64,000 nucleotides of DNA from Kribbella solani (lineage in GTDB: Bacteria; Actinomycetota; Actinomycetes; Propionibacteriales; Kribbellaceae), in the NCBI RefSeq assembly GCF_014205295.1, contig NZ_JACHNF010000001.1, forward strand, positions 5,704,001-5,768,000, read 5' to 3'. Every line of letters begins with the position of its first letter. Positions within the stretch are counted from its first letter, which is position 1. The notes under the pieces were generated by a model. It saw only the letters and a list, made by a program, of their open reading frames with translations, did not search any database and was not told where the DNA came from. Made by a program: the position numbers and the translations under genes. Of the stretch, positions 27,703 to 37,271 are shown piece by piece.

Positions 27703-28464
27703 TCAGCGGCTGCGCAGTGTCACGTTGGTGTCGTAGAACGAGCTCGCGACGCCGCCTGGTTCGCTACAGCCGGTGACCGCAAAGATGTGGATGTCACGCG
27801 GCGTACTGCCCTGCAAACCGATCAGCGTGGCCCGGGTGCCGTCGATCTTGGCCGGCTGGATCAGCCGGATCGCCGGATTCGGCCGGCCGGCCGCGAAGGT
27901 CTTCGCGCAGGCCTGCTCGGCCGCCGTACCGTGCAGGATCGCGTTCGGCGTCTGCTCGAGCCACTTCTGCGTACGCGGACCGATGTCCTTCGTGCTGATC
28001 GTGACCGTGTCGGCCGGCGGGCTGTTCTGGTCCGTACTGGCCGCGCCTTCGTTGGCCTGGTCCTTGGTCGCGAACACCACGCCGACGCCGAGCGCCGCGA
28101 TCAGTACCACGCCGGCCGCCGCGCCGAGCAGCTTCGGCAGGTGCCGCCGGGGCTCCTCGCGGAACTGGGCCAGCGAGTGCACGCCGACCGTGGACGCGCG
28201 CAGCACCGACTCGGACACGATCACCGCGTCCAGGTGCTCGGCGACGTCGGCCGGCATCGGGATGTCCGCCCGGCCCTCCTCGGCGAGGTCGGCGGTCAGC
28301 TCCAGCAGCGCGTCGTACGTCTGCTGGCACTCCGGGCAGGCCTTCACGTGCTCGCGGGCCCGGTGCGCCTCGGTCGCGGGCAGCAGGTTCTCGATCAGGT
28401 CGGCGATCGTGTCCGTGTCCAGGTGCTCGAGGTGTTCACTGGTCGGCAGACCGGGGTCGGTCAT
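27703..28464 (-). CDS. Anti-sigma factor for SigM (RsmA-like), zinc-finger type
   Basis: A 253-residue single-pass membrane protein. The cytoplasmic N-terminus has the zinc anti-sigma motif H39-x3-C43-x2-C46, followed by a transmembrane helix near residues 112-131 and an extracytoplasmic domain. It most likely holds the neighbouring SigM inactive. GGAGGTGAG lies before the ATG. It is in the position of mycobacterial rsmA, between sigM and trxB, and is transcribed after sigM. Confidence 0.85.
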   Translation of the reverse strand: MTDPGLPTSEHLEHLDTDTIADLIENLLPATEAHRAREHVKACPECQQTYDALLELTADLAEEGRADIPMPADVAEHLDAVIVSESVLRASTVGVHSLAQFREEPRRHLPKLLGAAAGVVLIAALGVGVVFATKDQANEGAASTDQNSPPADTVTISTKDIGPRTQKWLEQTPNAILHGTAAEQACAKTFAAGRPNPAIRLIQPAKIDGTRATLIGLQGSTPRDIHIFAVTGCSEPGGVASSFYDTNVTLRSR

Positions 28465-28582
28465 CGGGGGCTCACCTCCGCACGGGAAGGCCGTAACAGC
28501 ACAGTCATAGGGGTACTCCGGTCGAAAGCAGCTGACATCCGGTCGCCAGAGGCAGGCGACTTCGCTTCGACGGGGTACCCAC

Positions 28583-29299
28583 TCATTCGGTTCCCACTGC
28601 TTCCGGAGTGGTTTTGTCCGGGTCGCCGGACCCGCGGGTGGTCTGCCAGTGCCGGAGCAGCGGCAGCAGTTTGGCCCGGCCGCGGGCGCACCGCGACTTG
28701 ACCGTGCCGGGGGCGCAGTCGAGGATCGCGGCCGCTTCCTCGATCGAGTACCCCTCCATGTCGACCAGGACCAGCGCGGCCCGCTGGTCCTCGTTGATCT
28801 GCTTGAGCGCGTTCAGCACGTCCAGCCGCCGCTCCCGGACCTCGGCCGGGTCCTCCTCGGCCGGCCCGGCCAGCTCGGCGGCGCGGTCCTCGTCCTCGGG
28901 CAGCGGGTCGGCGGCGCGGACCTGCCGGCGCCGAATCCGGTCCAGACAGGCGTTCACCACGATCCGGTGCAGCCAGGTGGTGACCTTCGCGTCACCGCGG
29001 AACGAGTCCGCCCGCCGGAACGCAGAGATGAACGCCTCCTGCAGCGCGTCCGCCGCCTCCTCGGGCTCGCCGAGGGTACGGATCGCGACCGCCCACATCC
29101 GGTCCCGGTGCCGCTTGACCAGGAACCCGAACGAGTCCGGATTGCCGGCCACGTGCATCCTGAGCAGCTCGTGGTCGTCCAGCTGCTCGTAACTCGTCGG
29201 CCCGGCGGGCACCGGCTCGGGCACGCCCGGAACCGCCGGCTCGCCCGCGCCGATGCGCGGGACGTCCGGCGAGTTGCCCGAGTCCAGGGGAACGGTCAT
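28583..29299 (-). CDS. sigM: ECF RNA polymerase sigma factor SigM
   Basis: A 238-residue ECF sigma factor. Region 2 spans about residues 50-115 (FLVKRHRDRMWAVAIRTLG, then EEAADALQEAFISAFRR) and region 4 spans about 165-215 (YSIEEAAAILDCAPGTVKSR). The synteny with the pseudokinase/murJ genes and the downstream anti-sigma factor identifies it as the SigM orthologue. Its ATG overlaps the pseudokinase stop by four bases. Confidence 0.9.
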   Translation of the reverse strand: MTVPLDSGNSPDVPRIGAGEPAVPGVPEPVPAGPTSYEQLDDHELLRMHVAGNPDSFGFLVKRHRDRMWAVAIRTLGEPEEAADALQEAFISAFRRADSFRGDAKVTTWLHRIVVNACLDRIRRRQVRAADPLPEDEDRAAELAGPAEEDPAEVRERRLDVLNALKQINEDQRAALVLVDMEGYSIEEAAAILDCAPGTVKSRCARGRAKLLPLLRHWQTTRGSGDPDKTTPEAVGTE

Positions 29300-30951
29300 T
29301 TCTGGATCGCGACCTCCGAGATCGTGCCCCGGTACTTGCCGCCGTCGTCCTTCGGCAGCTTCGTCAGCCAGACGAGCACGTACTGCGTCTCGGTGGACGC
29401 CGAGACCGGAAGCGTCACCGTACCCTCCGGCTGGTCCTCCTTCGTCGCGACCGGCGTCCAGCCGTCGATCGTGTCCGGGGACGTGGCGGTGTCGCCCTTC
29501 GGGATCAGCACCTGCAAGCTGGTGCCGTCTCCCTTCAGGCCGACCGCGACACTCGAGATCGGGGTCTTGGCGCCCAGGTTGTAGATGATGCCGACGCCCG
29601 GCTTCAGGCCGCCGAGGTTCGGACGGCTGTACGACATCGTCGTCCAGGTCGTGCTCGGGTCGCCGTCGTACGTGTTCGGTACGTCCTTCGGGTGCTCGCT
29701 CTTGTCACCGTCCGGGTCGAAGTCCTTGGCGCTCGCGATCGTCGCCTTCCCGCCGGTCGTCGACGGGGTGGTACTGGTCTGCGGCGTGCTGCTGGTGCTG
29801 GTACTGCTGTTGTTGCTGCTCTTGTCGTTGTTCATCGCGCCCTTGAGCAGGAACTGCGCCATCGCGACCACCGAGAGCAGCGCGAGAATGGCGAGCAGGA
29901 TCAGGATCCGGCCGCCCCAGGAGCCCTTCCGCTTCGGCTCGTCCCGGCGCCGGCCGTTGCCGTTCCCGTTCGCCGGTGGCTGCCGCCGGACCGGTCCGGT
30001 CTCGGCCGCGGCGTTGTAGGCGGGCTGCGGCGGGCGGTACCCGGTCGGTTCGGGGTTGTACACCGGCTGCGGGGTCGGGTCGAGCGCCGGCGGCGCGGTC
30101 GGCGGTACGACCTGGGTCGCGTCGTCGATGCTGCCGTTCTGCCGGGCGACCTGGACGGTCTCGTCCATCTGATTCGGCGGCTCGTGCGAGCTGCCGACGA
30201 CACCGGACAGCGCGGCGGACAGGCCGGCCGCGCTGGTGATCGGCGGTGCGTGGTGCCGCGGCGGGTCGCCGAGCAGCCGGTCGCTGATGTCGTCCAGCGA
30301 GCGCGGCACCCCGGCCCGTACCTGCCGGGGGCTGAGCAGCCGGCCGTGCTCGACCGGCGCGGGCTGCAGGCCCCAGGCCGGCGCCGGACCGGGCCAGCGG
30401 CCGGTCAGCGACGCGTACAGCAGCTCGCCGAGCGAGTGCACGTCCTCTTCGGGCGAACCCGCGCCGGACGAGCGCAGCGCCGCCTCGGTGGCGACCCCGA
30501 CGACCTTGATCGCGCCCGCGTCCGTGACCACCACGGTCGCCGGGCTGATCGCGCCGTGCGCGTAGCCGGTGCGGTGCAGGTTCTCCAGGGCTTCGGACAC
30601 CTCACGGGCCAGCCAGCCCGCCTGCTGACCGGTCAGCGGCCCGCTGGCGAGCATCCGCTCCAGCGGCCGGCCGCCGGACCACTCGCGGACGCAGTACGTG
30701 ACGCCGTCGTGCACGTCGCAGTCGAGCACCCGCAGGAACCGCGGGTCGTTCGCGGCGGCGGCCCGGCGGGCGGCGTCGAAGAGCAGGTTGGTCCGCGGAT
30801 CGCCGACCGGCAGCACGTCGACCACGACCGCACGGCTGAGCACCTCGTCGACGGCGCGCCACACCCGGGCGCCGTCGATCTCCGCCAGCAACTCGGCGAT
30901 CCGGTACCGTCCGGCCAGCAAGGCACCAGGACTCACGGTCTGGTTCGACAC
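29296..30951 (-). CDS. Membrane pseudokinase (MviN/Rv3910 C-terminal-like)
   Basis: A 551-residue protein. Residues 14-250 have a protein-kinase fold but are catalytically degenerate: the VAIK lysine is absent (VVVDVLPVG), HRD is replaced by HGAISP and DFG is missing (VVGVAT). A Pro/Asn-rich linker, one transmembrane helix (near 345-365) and a Thr/Ser-rich stalk lead to an extracellular discoidin-like domain. In Mycobacterium the same architecture is fused to MurJ and recruits FhaA; here it is a separate gene just after murJ. The GTG start has AAGGAGG 12 bases away. Confidence 0.85.
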   Translation of the reverse strand: MSNQTVSPGALLAGRYRIAELLAEIDGARVWRAVDEVLSRAVVVDVLPVGDPRTNLLFDAARRAAAANDPRFLRVLDCDVHDGVTYCVREWSGGRPLERMLASGPLTGQQAGWLAREVSEALENLHRTGYAHGAISPATVVVTDAGAIKVVGVATEAALRSSGAGSPEEDVHSLGELLYASLTGRWPGPAPAWGLQPAPVEHGRLLSPRQVRAGVPRSLDDISDRLLGDPPRHHAPPITSAAGLSAALSGVVGSSHEPPNQMDETVQVARQNGSIDDATQVVPPTAPPALDPTPQPVYNPEPTGYRPPQPAYNAAAETGPVRRQPPANGNGNGRRRDEPKRKGSWGGRILILLAILALLSVVAMAQFLLKGAMNNDKSSNNSSTSTSSTPQTSTTPSTTGGKATIASAKDFDPDGDKSEHPKDVPNTYDGDPSTTWTTMSYSRPNLGGLKPGVGIIYNLGAKTPISSVAVGLKGDGTSLQVLIPKGDTATSPDTIDGWTPVATKEDQPEGTVTLPVSASTETQYVLVWLTKLPKDDGGKYRGTISEVAIQK

Positions 30952-31054
30952 GGTGTCTCTTGCCCTCCTTGATGCCCCAACGGCCTGATCGCAGCCCCCA
31001 TGCTAGTGCCCCGTTGACCAGACAAGGGGTGCACTATCGCACAAGCGCTCCGGA

Positions 31055-32701
31055 TCACCGGCCGATCGGCAGCTTCGATGTGACCATGGACACCACGTCG
31101 TTCACTTCGTGAATCCGCAGTACCCGGGAGATACCGGCGTACACCGGCAGCATCACCGCCGCCGCGATCGCCAGTTCGAGGATCGCGCCGAGCGGTCCGG
31201 ACCAGTTGACGGCGAGGCTCAGAATCCAGAGCACCACCTTGCCGGCCCCGGCCCCGGCCACCGCCGCGATCACCATCGCGAGCAGCGGCAGCCCGATCCC
31301 GGAGCCCGGCACCCGGGGCACCCGGCGGCGTAGCACCGGCCGCGAGACCAGGACGGCGACGAGGTACGCGAGCGCGTACGCCCCACCGAGCACCACGCCG
31401 CTGAACCGGAGATCTTCCTGATTGAGCAGTACCCGGACCCCGATCACGGCCGCCGCGATGTTCGTACCGGCGATCACGCACTGCAGGAAGAACGGTGTCC
31501 GGGTGTCCTCGAACGCGTAGAACGTGCGCAGCTGGAAGTACTGGATGGTGAACGGCACGATCCCGAGCGCGAGTGTCATCAGCGTGTACGACATCAGCGT
31601 CAGGTTGTTCCGGCCGGAGCCGTACCCGGCGATCAGCGTCACGATCGGGTACGCGAACGCGACCATCGCCGCTGCCGCCGGGACCACGATCGCCAGCGTC
31701 TGCCGGATCGACCGGGCCGAGATCTGGGCCACTTCGACCACGTCACCCTCGGCGGCCAGCGCGGACATCTGCGGCAGCGCGGCGGTCGCCAGCGAGACGG
31801 TGACGATGCCGTGCGGCACCAGGATGATGAGCATCGCGGTGCTGTACGCGAACAGGCCGGCCTTGGCGCCCGGGTCCTCCGAGGCACTACCGGCGATCGC
31901 CAACTGCGTGACGACGACCAGGGTCACCTGGTTCACGGCCACGAAGAGCACTGTCCACAGGCCCAGCCGGGCGGTGTGTCCCAGCCCGGTGCCACGCAGG
32001 CCGAACTTCACCCGGTACCGGTGACCGCTGGCCCGCAGGTACGGCAGCAGGACGAGCAGCTGCACCGCGATGCCGAGCGTGTGCCCCAGGCCGAGCAGCA
32101 GCTCCTCGCCGTGGCTGTAGGTCGGCGGGTTGTCGCCGACCCGGTAGATCAGCAGGAAGATCACGATCGAGCCGCAGGCGACGATGTTGTTAGCGATCGG
32201 CGCCCACATCATCGGTCCGAACCGGCGGCGCGCGTTCAGTACCTGGCCGACCAGGACGAAGGCGCCGTAGAAGAAGATCTGCGGCAGGCAGAGCCGGACG
32301 AACATCACCAGGTTCGCCTTCTCGGCCACCCGGGACGGGTCGTGCAGTTCCTTCGGCAGGTACAGCTCCGCGATCGCGGGCGCGAGCAGTACGCAGCCGA
32401 CCGTGACGACCGCAAGCACCACGAAGCCGAAGGTCAGGATCCGGTTGGTGAAGTCCTGGCCGCCGTCGTCGTGATTCTTGATCGCGCGCACCAGCTGCGG
32501 GACCAGGACGGTGTTGAAGACGCCGCCGGCCAGCAGGATGTACAGACTGTTCGGGATCGTGTTCGCCGCGGTGAAGATGTCACCACGGAGCGCGGTACCG
32601 ATCGCGGCCGCGAGCAGGGCGATCCGGATGAATCCGAGCAGGCGGGACAGCACCGTTCCGGCTGCCATCACCGCCGCGGATCGCAGGGTGCGGTCAGCCA
32701 T
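31055..32701 (-). CDS. murJ: Lipid II flippase MurJ
   Basis: A 548-residue MOP-superfamily protein with about 14 transmembrane helices. The N-terminus (GTVLSRLLGFIRIALLAAAIG and FNTVLVPQLVRA) is the MurJ signature. It flips the peptidoglycan precursor lipid II outward. Unlike the mycobacterial protein it ends without a kinase-like domain, which is in the next gene. The ATG overlaps the end of the DUF6049 gene by eight bases. A gap of 103 bases separates it from the pseudokinase gene. Confidence 0.94.
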   Translation of the reverse strand: MADRTLRSAAVMAAGTVLSRLLGFIRIALLAAAIGTALRGDIFTAANTIPNSLYILLAGGVFNTVLVPQLVRAIKNHDDGGQDFTNRILTFGFVVLAVVTVGCVLLAPAIAELYLPKELHDPSRVAEKANLVMFVRLCLPQIFFYGAFVLVGQVLNARRRFGPMMWAPIANNIVACGSIVIFLLIYRVGDNPPTYSHGEELLLGLGHTLGIAVQLLVLLPYLRASGHRYRVKFGLRGTGLGHTARLGLWTVLFVAVNQVTLVVVTQLAIAGSASEDPGAKAGLFAYSTAMLIILVPHGIVTVSLATAALPQMSALAAEGDVVEVAQISARSIRQTLAIVVPAAAAMVAFAYPIVTLIAGYGSGRNNLTLMSYTLMTLALGIVPFTIQYFQLRTFYAFEDTRTPFFLQCVIAGTNIAAAVIGVRVLLNQEDLRFSGVVLGGAYALAYLVAVLVSRPVLRRRVPRVPGSGIGLPLLAMVIAAVAGAGAGKVVLWILSLAVNWSGPLGAILELAIAAAVMLPVYAGISRVLRIHEVNDVVSMVTSKLPIGR

Positions 32702-35051
32702 CCTTCGAACCGACTCCTTCTTTCAGTGACGCGTCCGGAGTCGCGGCTTCGGGGACGCCGTCCGGCTCGGAGCGCCCATGGGCGGGATCAGGGGTCTGCG
32801 CGCCGCCCGGCAGCTCCGGCTCGGCGATGCCGGCAGTCTCGGTGCTCTCGGTGCCCTGCGCGGTCCCGGCGTGCTGACCTGTCTCGGTGTTCTGGGTCGC
32901 GGCCTCCGCCGCGGCCGGGTTGCGGCGTTCGCTGCGGACCCGGCGGTAGATCCGGACGAACGACGTCCCGAACAGCAGCGCGCAGGCGGCGCCGACCAGG
33001 ACCCAGCCGACGCTGCCGTACTGGCTGGCCTGGATCAGCAGCTCCTGGGATTTCCCGATCGGCTGACCGTCCGCGTTCACGACCTGGGCGTCGGCCCGGA
33101 TCAGACCGTTCTGCTCGGCGCTGGCGTTGATCCGCGGCGTCCACTTGCCGTGCGGCGGCAGTACGACGGTTTCCGGCGTCTCGATCTTCAGGTCGGTCCG
33201 GTTCACGGCCTTGACCACGATGCCGACCCGTACGGACCACTCGGTGTCGTTGGCGATGGTCAGCGGGAAGGTGCCCTTGCTGCCGGCCAGGTTGACCTTG
33301 ATCTCCTTGCGCAGGCCCTTGTCGACCTTGGCGTTCACCAGCCGTACGCTGCCGAGCTGCTTGTTCACCGAACCGAGCTCGATCGCGGCGAACTGCCGGG
33401 ACTCCTCCGGGTACCCGTTCCAGCCGGCCGAGGCGGACCGCAGCAGTGCCTGCGACATCACCTCCGGCAGCGCCGCCTCGTCGACGAGCAGCTTCTGCAT
33501 CGTGCTGGTCGCGTTGGCCAGCCGGCCGACGCTGGTCAGCTGGTTCTCGGTCAGGATGCCGTTGGTGGCTTCGGGGGCTGGTGCCCTCATGGTGCGCGGC
33601 CGCTGGTTGCCGTTCGCGATCGAGCTCAGGTCGGTGGCCTTGAGCCAGGGCAGGGTGAGGCTGTTCGCGAGCGCGGCGGTGGCGGTGCCGTCGGTGTCCC
33701 AGCCGCGCGGCGGCAGCGCGACGACGGACGAGGCGCCCTGGCCGCCGCCGCTGGCCGCGAGCAGAGCGGTCACGGCGGCGAACCGCTGCCGGACCTGGAG
33801 CGGGGTGTCCACGGCGTCCGCGTCCGGGCCGCCGGCGGTCAGGGACGAGTCCGCGACCACGGTCCGGACCGCTTGGTCCGGGCTCTCGGGGGCGATGAGG
33901 TTGTACACGGGGGTGGTGGTCAGCACCGGGCGCTTGGCGGCCGGCCACGAGGAGCTGCTGACCAGGTTCAGGTCCTCGGCCGTGGCGCCGGGGAAGCCGG
34001 TGGACGCGGGGCCCAAGTAGCGGCTCGCCGCGGCTCCACCCTCCAGCCAGAGCCCGTTGGCGAACCCGGTGGAGCCCAGGTCGAAGCGCTCGGTCCGGGT
34101 CCGGGCCTGCCGGACCATGTCCTTCAACTGGCCCCCGGCTTCCAGTAGCGAGGCCACGTCCGGATCGCCGTACGGCAGCAGGACGACTTCGTTGCCGTGC
34201 GCGCGGCTGGCGTCGAACTCCTTGAGCCAGTTGATCGCCGCCACTTGTCCAGTACCCGTCGTGGTCTGGCCGTTCTGACTGACGACGACGTAGCCCTTCG
34301 CCAGCTGCCGGATTTCGTCGAGCATCGCCGGATCGACCAGCCAGGTGACGCGGTGCTGTCTGCCCAGCATCAGCGACCGGCCCAGTGCGCCGGTCGGGCC
34401 GAGGTCCTTGGCCAGTGACTCGTTCGCGAAGTTCTTACCGCCGAGTTGGGTCGGGCGGTGCAGCAACGGGATCACGAGCGCGGTGTTGACGGTGCGGGTC
34501 AGCGGCTCCTTGCCGGCCACCGGCATCAACGTGCGGGACCGGCCGGCGGCGATGCGTTCGCTGTTCGGCGGCTGGCCGCGAAAACCGACGCCGACGACGT
34601 ACACGCCGGTGTGGTCGCTGATCCGCCATTCCTTCCACGGCACCGTGAGCGCGAAGGCGACCGTTTCCTTCGGTGCCAGCGGCCGCTCGAACGGTTTGAA
34701 GGTCTGCGGATCGTTGGTCAGGTTCCCGCAGCTGTCCCGCTTGTCCATCGGGATGTTCTGCTCGGTCGGGATCGCGTCCAGGGCGGAGGTGCTGGCCAGC
34801 CGGGTCCGGTCGATACAGGCCAGTACCTGCGGGTCGGCGAACGTCACCGAGCTGGTGTTCGTCACCGTGCCCTTGATCACCACCGGCTGACCGGGCTTCG
34901 GCACCGACGGGCTGAACCCGTCGATGGAGACCTGAACGACCGGGTCGTCACCCGGCGCCGCCTCGGCCGGAGCCGCCACGGTCGCTGCCGAAGCAGCCAC
35001 CAACAGGCCGGCCCCCAACACCGCCGGGAGCCTCAGTCGCCGTCTGAACAC
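32694..35051 (-). CDS. DUF6049 family secreted membrane-anchored protein
   Basis: A 785-residue protein with an N-terminal signal peptide (ending near AEAAPG), a large extracytoplasmic part with an Ig-like domain near residues 38-130, and a C-terminal transmembrane helix (WVLVGAACALLFGTSFV) followed by an Arg-rich cytoplasmic tail. It is the counterpart of mycobacterial Rv3909, which sits beside murJ; function unknown, presumably cell-wall related. The GTG start is only 24 bases from the divergent CCA-transferase start. Confidence 0.85.
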   Translation of the reverse strand: MFRRRLRLPAVLGAGLLVAASAATVAAPAEAAPGDDPVVQVSIDGFSPSVPKPGQPVVIKGTVTNTSSVTFADPQVLACIDRTRLASTSALDAIPTEQNIPMDKRDSCGNLTNDPQTFKPFERPLAPKETVAFALTVPWKEWRISDHTGVYVVGVGFRGQPPNSERIAAGRSRTLMPVAGKEPLTRTVNTALVIPLLHRPTQLGGKNFANESLAKDLGPTGALGRSLMLGRQHRVTWLVDPAMLDEIRQLAKGYVVVSQNGQTTTGTGQVAAINWLKEFDASRAHGNEVVLLPYGDPDVASLLEAGGQLKDMVRQARTRTERFDLGSTGFANGLWLEGGAAASRYLGPASTGFPGATAEDLNLVSSSSWPAAKRPVLTTTPVYNLIAPESPDQAVRTVVADSSLTAGGPDADAVDTPLQVRQRFAAVTALLAASGGGQGASSVVALPPRGWDTDGTATAALANSLTLPWLKATDLSSIANGNQRPRTMRAPAPEATNGILTENQLTSVGRLANATSTMQKLLVDEAALPEVMSQALLRSASAGWNGYPEESRQFAAIELGSVNKQLGSVRLVNAKVDKGLRKEIKVNLAGSKGTFPLTIANDTEWSVRVGIVVKAVNRTDLKIETPETVVLPPHGKWTPRINASAEQNGLIRADAQVVNADGQPIGKSQELLIQASQYGSVGWVLVGAACALLFGTSFVRIYRRVRSERRNPAAAEAATQNTETGQHAGTAQGTESTETAGIAEPELPGGAQTPDPAHGRSEPDGVPEAATPDASLKEGVGSKDG

Positions 35052-35075
35052 GCCGTCACCGTAACCTAGTTCCCC
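35052..35075. promoter_or_regulatory. Compact bidirectional promoter
   Basis: Only 24 bases separate the divergent starts of the DUF6049 gene and the CCA-transferase gene. The centre (35062-35071, TAACCTAGTT) reads as a -10 element in both directions: TAACCT rightward and TAGGTT leftward. Rightward, the start codon is eight bases after the element, so the CCA-transferase mRNA is probably leaderless. -35 elements would lie inside the opposing gene. Confidence 0.6.
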
Positions 35076-36536
35076 GTGTCACCCTTTGCCGACCAGTCAG
35101 CCCCCGCCGGATCCTTGCCCGCCGTGCAGCGGCGCGCCGTCCAGGCCTTGCTGGAACTCGCTCCGGTGGTCGACGAGCTGGGCTCCCGCTTCGCCGCCGC
35201 CGGCCATGAGATCGCCCTGGTCGGCGGTCCTGTCCGGGACATTCTGCTCGGCCGGGGGAGCAAGGATCTGGACTTCACCACGTCAGCCCACCCGGACGCG
35301 ATCGAGCGGCTGGTGGCCGGCTGGGCGGACCACGTCTGGGACATCGGCAAGGCGTTCGGCACCATCGGTTGTCGTAAGGGTGAGTGGGTCCTGGAAATCA
35401 CTACGTACCGGTCGGAAACCTACGATCCCACGTCGCGCAAACCCGAGGTCGCGTACGGGGACAGCCTGGAGGCCGACCTGGCCCGCCGGGATTTCGCCAT
35501 GAACGCGATGGCGGTCCGGCTCCCGTCCCGGCAGTTCGTCGACCTGTACGGCGGGATCGAGGACGTGGCGCACCAGCGCATCCGTACTCCCGGTACCCCG
35601 GAGGACTCGTTCTCCGACGACCCGCTGCGGATGATGCGGGCGGCCCGGTTCGCGGCGCAGCTCGGCTTCACCCCGGACCCGGCGGTGGTGGCGGCGATGA
35701 CCGCGATGGCCGACCGGATCACGATCGTGTCCGCCGAGCGGGTCCGCGACGAGCTGGAGAAGCTGATGATCGCCGACCACCCGCGGGTCGGACTGGAACT
35801 GCTGGTCGGTACCGGCCTGGCCGGGCACGTGCTGCCGGAGCTGCCCGCGCTCCGGGACGCGAAGGACGAGCACAACCGGCACAAGGATGTGTACCAGCAT
35901 TCGCTCACCGTCCTCGATCAGGCCATCGATCTGGAGTCCCGTCTCTCTGTTCCGACGCCCGATTTCGTCGTTCGGTTCGCCGCGTTGCTGCACGACATCG
36001 GAAAACCCAAGACGCTGCGGTTCGAAGGTGACCGGAAAGTGACGTTCCACCACCACGACGTGGTCGGGGCGAAGCTGGCCCGGAAGCGGATGAAGGCGCT
36101 CCGGTTCAGCAACGAGCAGATCGACCAGGTCAGCAAGCTGATCGAGCTGCACCTGCGTTTCCACGGGTACGGCGAAGGCGAGTGGACCGATTCCGCCGTC
36201 CGCCGGTACGTGCGCGACGCCGGCGACCAGCTCGAGCGCCTGCACGTACTCACCCGGGCCGACTGCACCACCCGCAACCGCCGCAAGGCGGACGCCCTCC
36301 GGGCCGCGTACGACGACCTGGAGGAGCGGATCGCCCGCCTCCAGGAGCAGGAGGAGCTGGACGCGCTCCGCCCCGACCTGGACGGCAACCAGATCATGGA
36401 GATCCTCGGCATCGCCCCGGGCCGCGAGGTCGGCGAGGCCTACAAGTTCATGATGGAACTCCGCCTGGACCAGGGCCCCCTCGGCGAGGACGAGGCCCGC
36501 GAGCAACTACTCAACTGGTGGTCCACCCGAAGCTAG
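35076..36536 (+). CDS. CCA tRNA nucleotidyltransferase with HD domain
   Basis: A 486-residue enzyme adding or repairing the CCA end of tRNAs. The nucleotidyltransferase head has LVGGPVRDILLG and DLDFTT (metal-binding DxD), the RRDF.MNA segment follows, and an HD phosphohydrolase domain (FAALLHDIGKP, then HHHDVVG) lies in the middle. It matches mycobacterial PcnA (Rv3907c) in position and size. The GTG start has no ribosome-binding site, consistent with a leaderless mRNA. Confidence 0.93.
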   Translation: MSPFADQSAPAGSLPAVQRRAVQALLELAPVVDELGSRFAAAGHEIALVGGPVRDILLGRGSKDLDFTTSAHPDAIERLVAGWADHVWDIGKAFGTIGCRKGEWVLEITTYRSETYDPTSRKPEVAYGDSLEADLARRDFAMNAMAVRLPSRQFVDLYGGIEDVAHQRIRTPGTPEDSFSDDPLRMMRAARFAAQLGFTPDPAVVAAMTAMADRITIVSAERVRDELEKLMIADHPRVGLELLVGTGLAGHVLPELPALRDAKDEHNRHKDVYQHSLTVLDQAIDLESRLSVPTPDFVVRFAALLHDIGKPKTLRFEGDRKVTFHHHDVVGAKLARKRMKALRFSNEQIDQVSKLIELHLRFHGYGEGEWTDSAVRRYVRDAGDQLERLHVLTRADCTTRNRRKADALRAAYDDLEERIARLQEQEELDALRPDLDGNQIMEILGIAPGREVGEAYKFMMELRLDQGPLGEDEAREQLLNWWSTRS

Positions 36537-36587
36537 ACCGGCTCCGGCAGCAGTAAGAGTTCGGTCACACGCATTAAGGTCCTGCCC

Positions 36588-37199
36588 GTGGACGTGTGGA
36601 GCATCGTCGGGTGGGGCGGGTCGGCGCTGGTTGTGCTGTCGTTGTTGCAGACCCGGATCCTGCGGCTGCGCATCCTGAACCTCGTCGGCTGCGTGATCCT
36701 GGTCGCGTTCAACGCGATCGTCGGGGTCTGGCCGATGGTGGGGATGAACGCCGTACTCGCGGTCATCAACGTCGTACATCTCTGGCGGTTGCTTCGGCAC
36801 CGGCACGACGAGACCGAGTACCAGGTGCTCCAGGTCGGCGAGACGGACGCGTACCTCGGCTACATCCTGGACCGGCATCGCAAGGACATCACCCGCTTCA
36901 ACCCCGGCTTCAGTGCCGGCACGAGCCCGTACGCGTTCCTGGTCCAGCACGGCGACCGCACCGTCGGCGTGGTCCTGGCCCACGACGCCGGCACCGGCCG
37001 GGCGCAGATCGACCTCGACTACGTGGTGCCGAAGTACCGCGACTTCACCCCGGGCGAGTTCGTCTACCGCCGCAGCGACGTCTTCACCCAGCACGGTTTC
37101 CGTCAGGTACTTGCCCCACCCCGCATGCGTGACTCCGCCCGCTATCTGAGCAACCTCGGCTTCCACCACGACGGCGAAGATCTGGTCCTCAACCTCTAG
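36588..37199 (+). CDS. YgjV-like inner membrane protein
   Basis: A 203-residue protein. The first 70 residues form three hydrophobic helices with the YgjV pattern (GWGGSALVVLSLLQTRILRLRILNLVGC, then FNAIVGVWPMVGMNAVLAVINV). The remaining 130 residues are a soluble domain with a GNAT-like look (VVLAHDAGTGRAQIDLDYVVP, YLSNLGF). Function unknown. A TAAGGT -10-like element lies seven bases before the GTG start, suggesting a leaderless transcript. Confidence 0.7.
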   Translation: MDVWSIVGWGGSALVVLSLLQTRILRLRILNLVGCVILVAFNAIVGVWPMVGMNAVLAVINVVHLWRLLRHRHDETEYQVLQVGETDAYLGYILDRHRKDITRFNPGFSAGTSPYAFLVQHGDRTVGVVLAHDAGTGRAQIDLDYVVPKYRDFTPGEFVYRRSDVFTQHGFRQVLAPPRMRDSARYLSNLGFHHDGEDLVLNL

Positions 37200-37271
37200 A
37201 GTTCCTTCGCTTTGTCGAGATTTGATTGCGAAGTAGTGCGCGAAACGGGTGGTTTGTGGCAGGTTTTGGGC

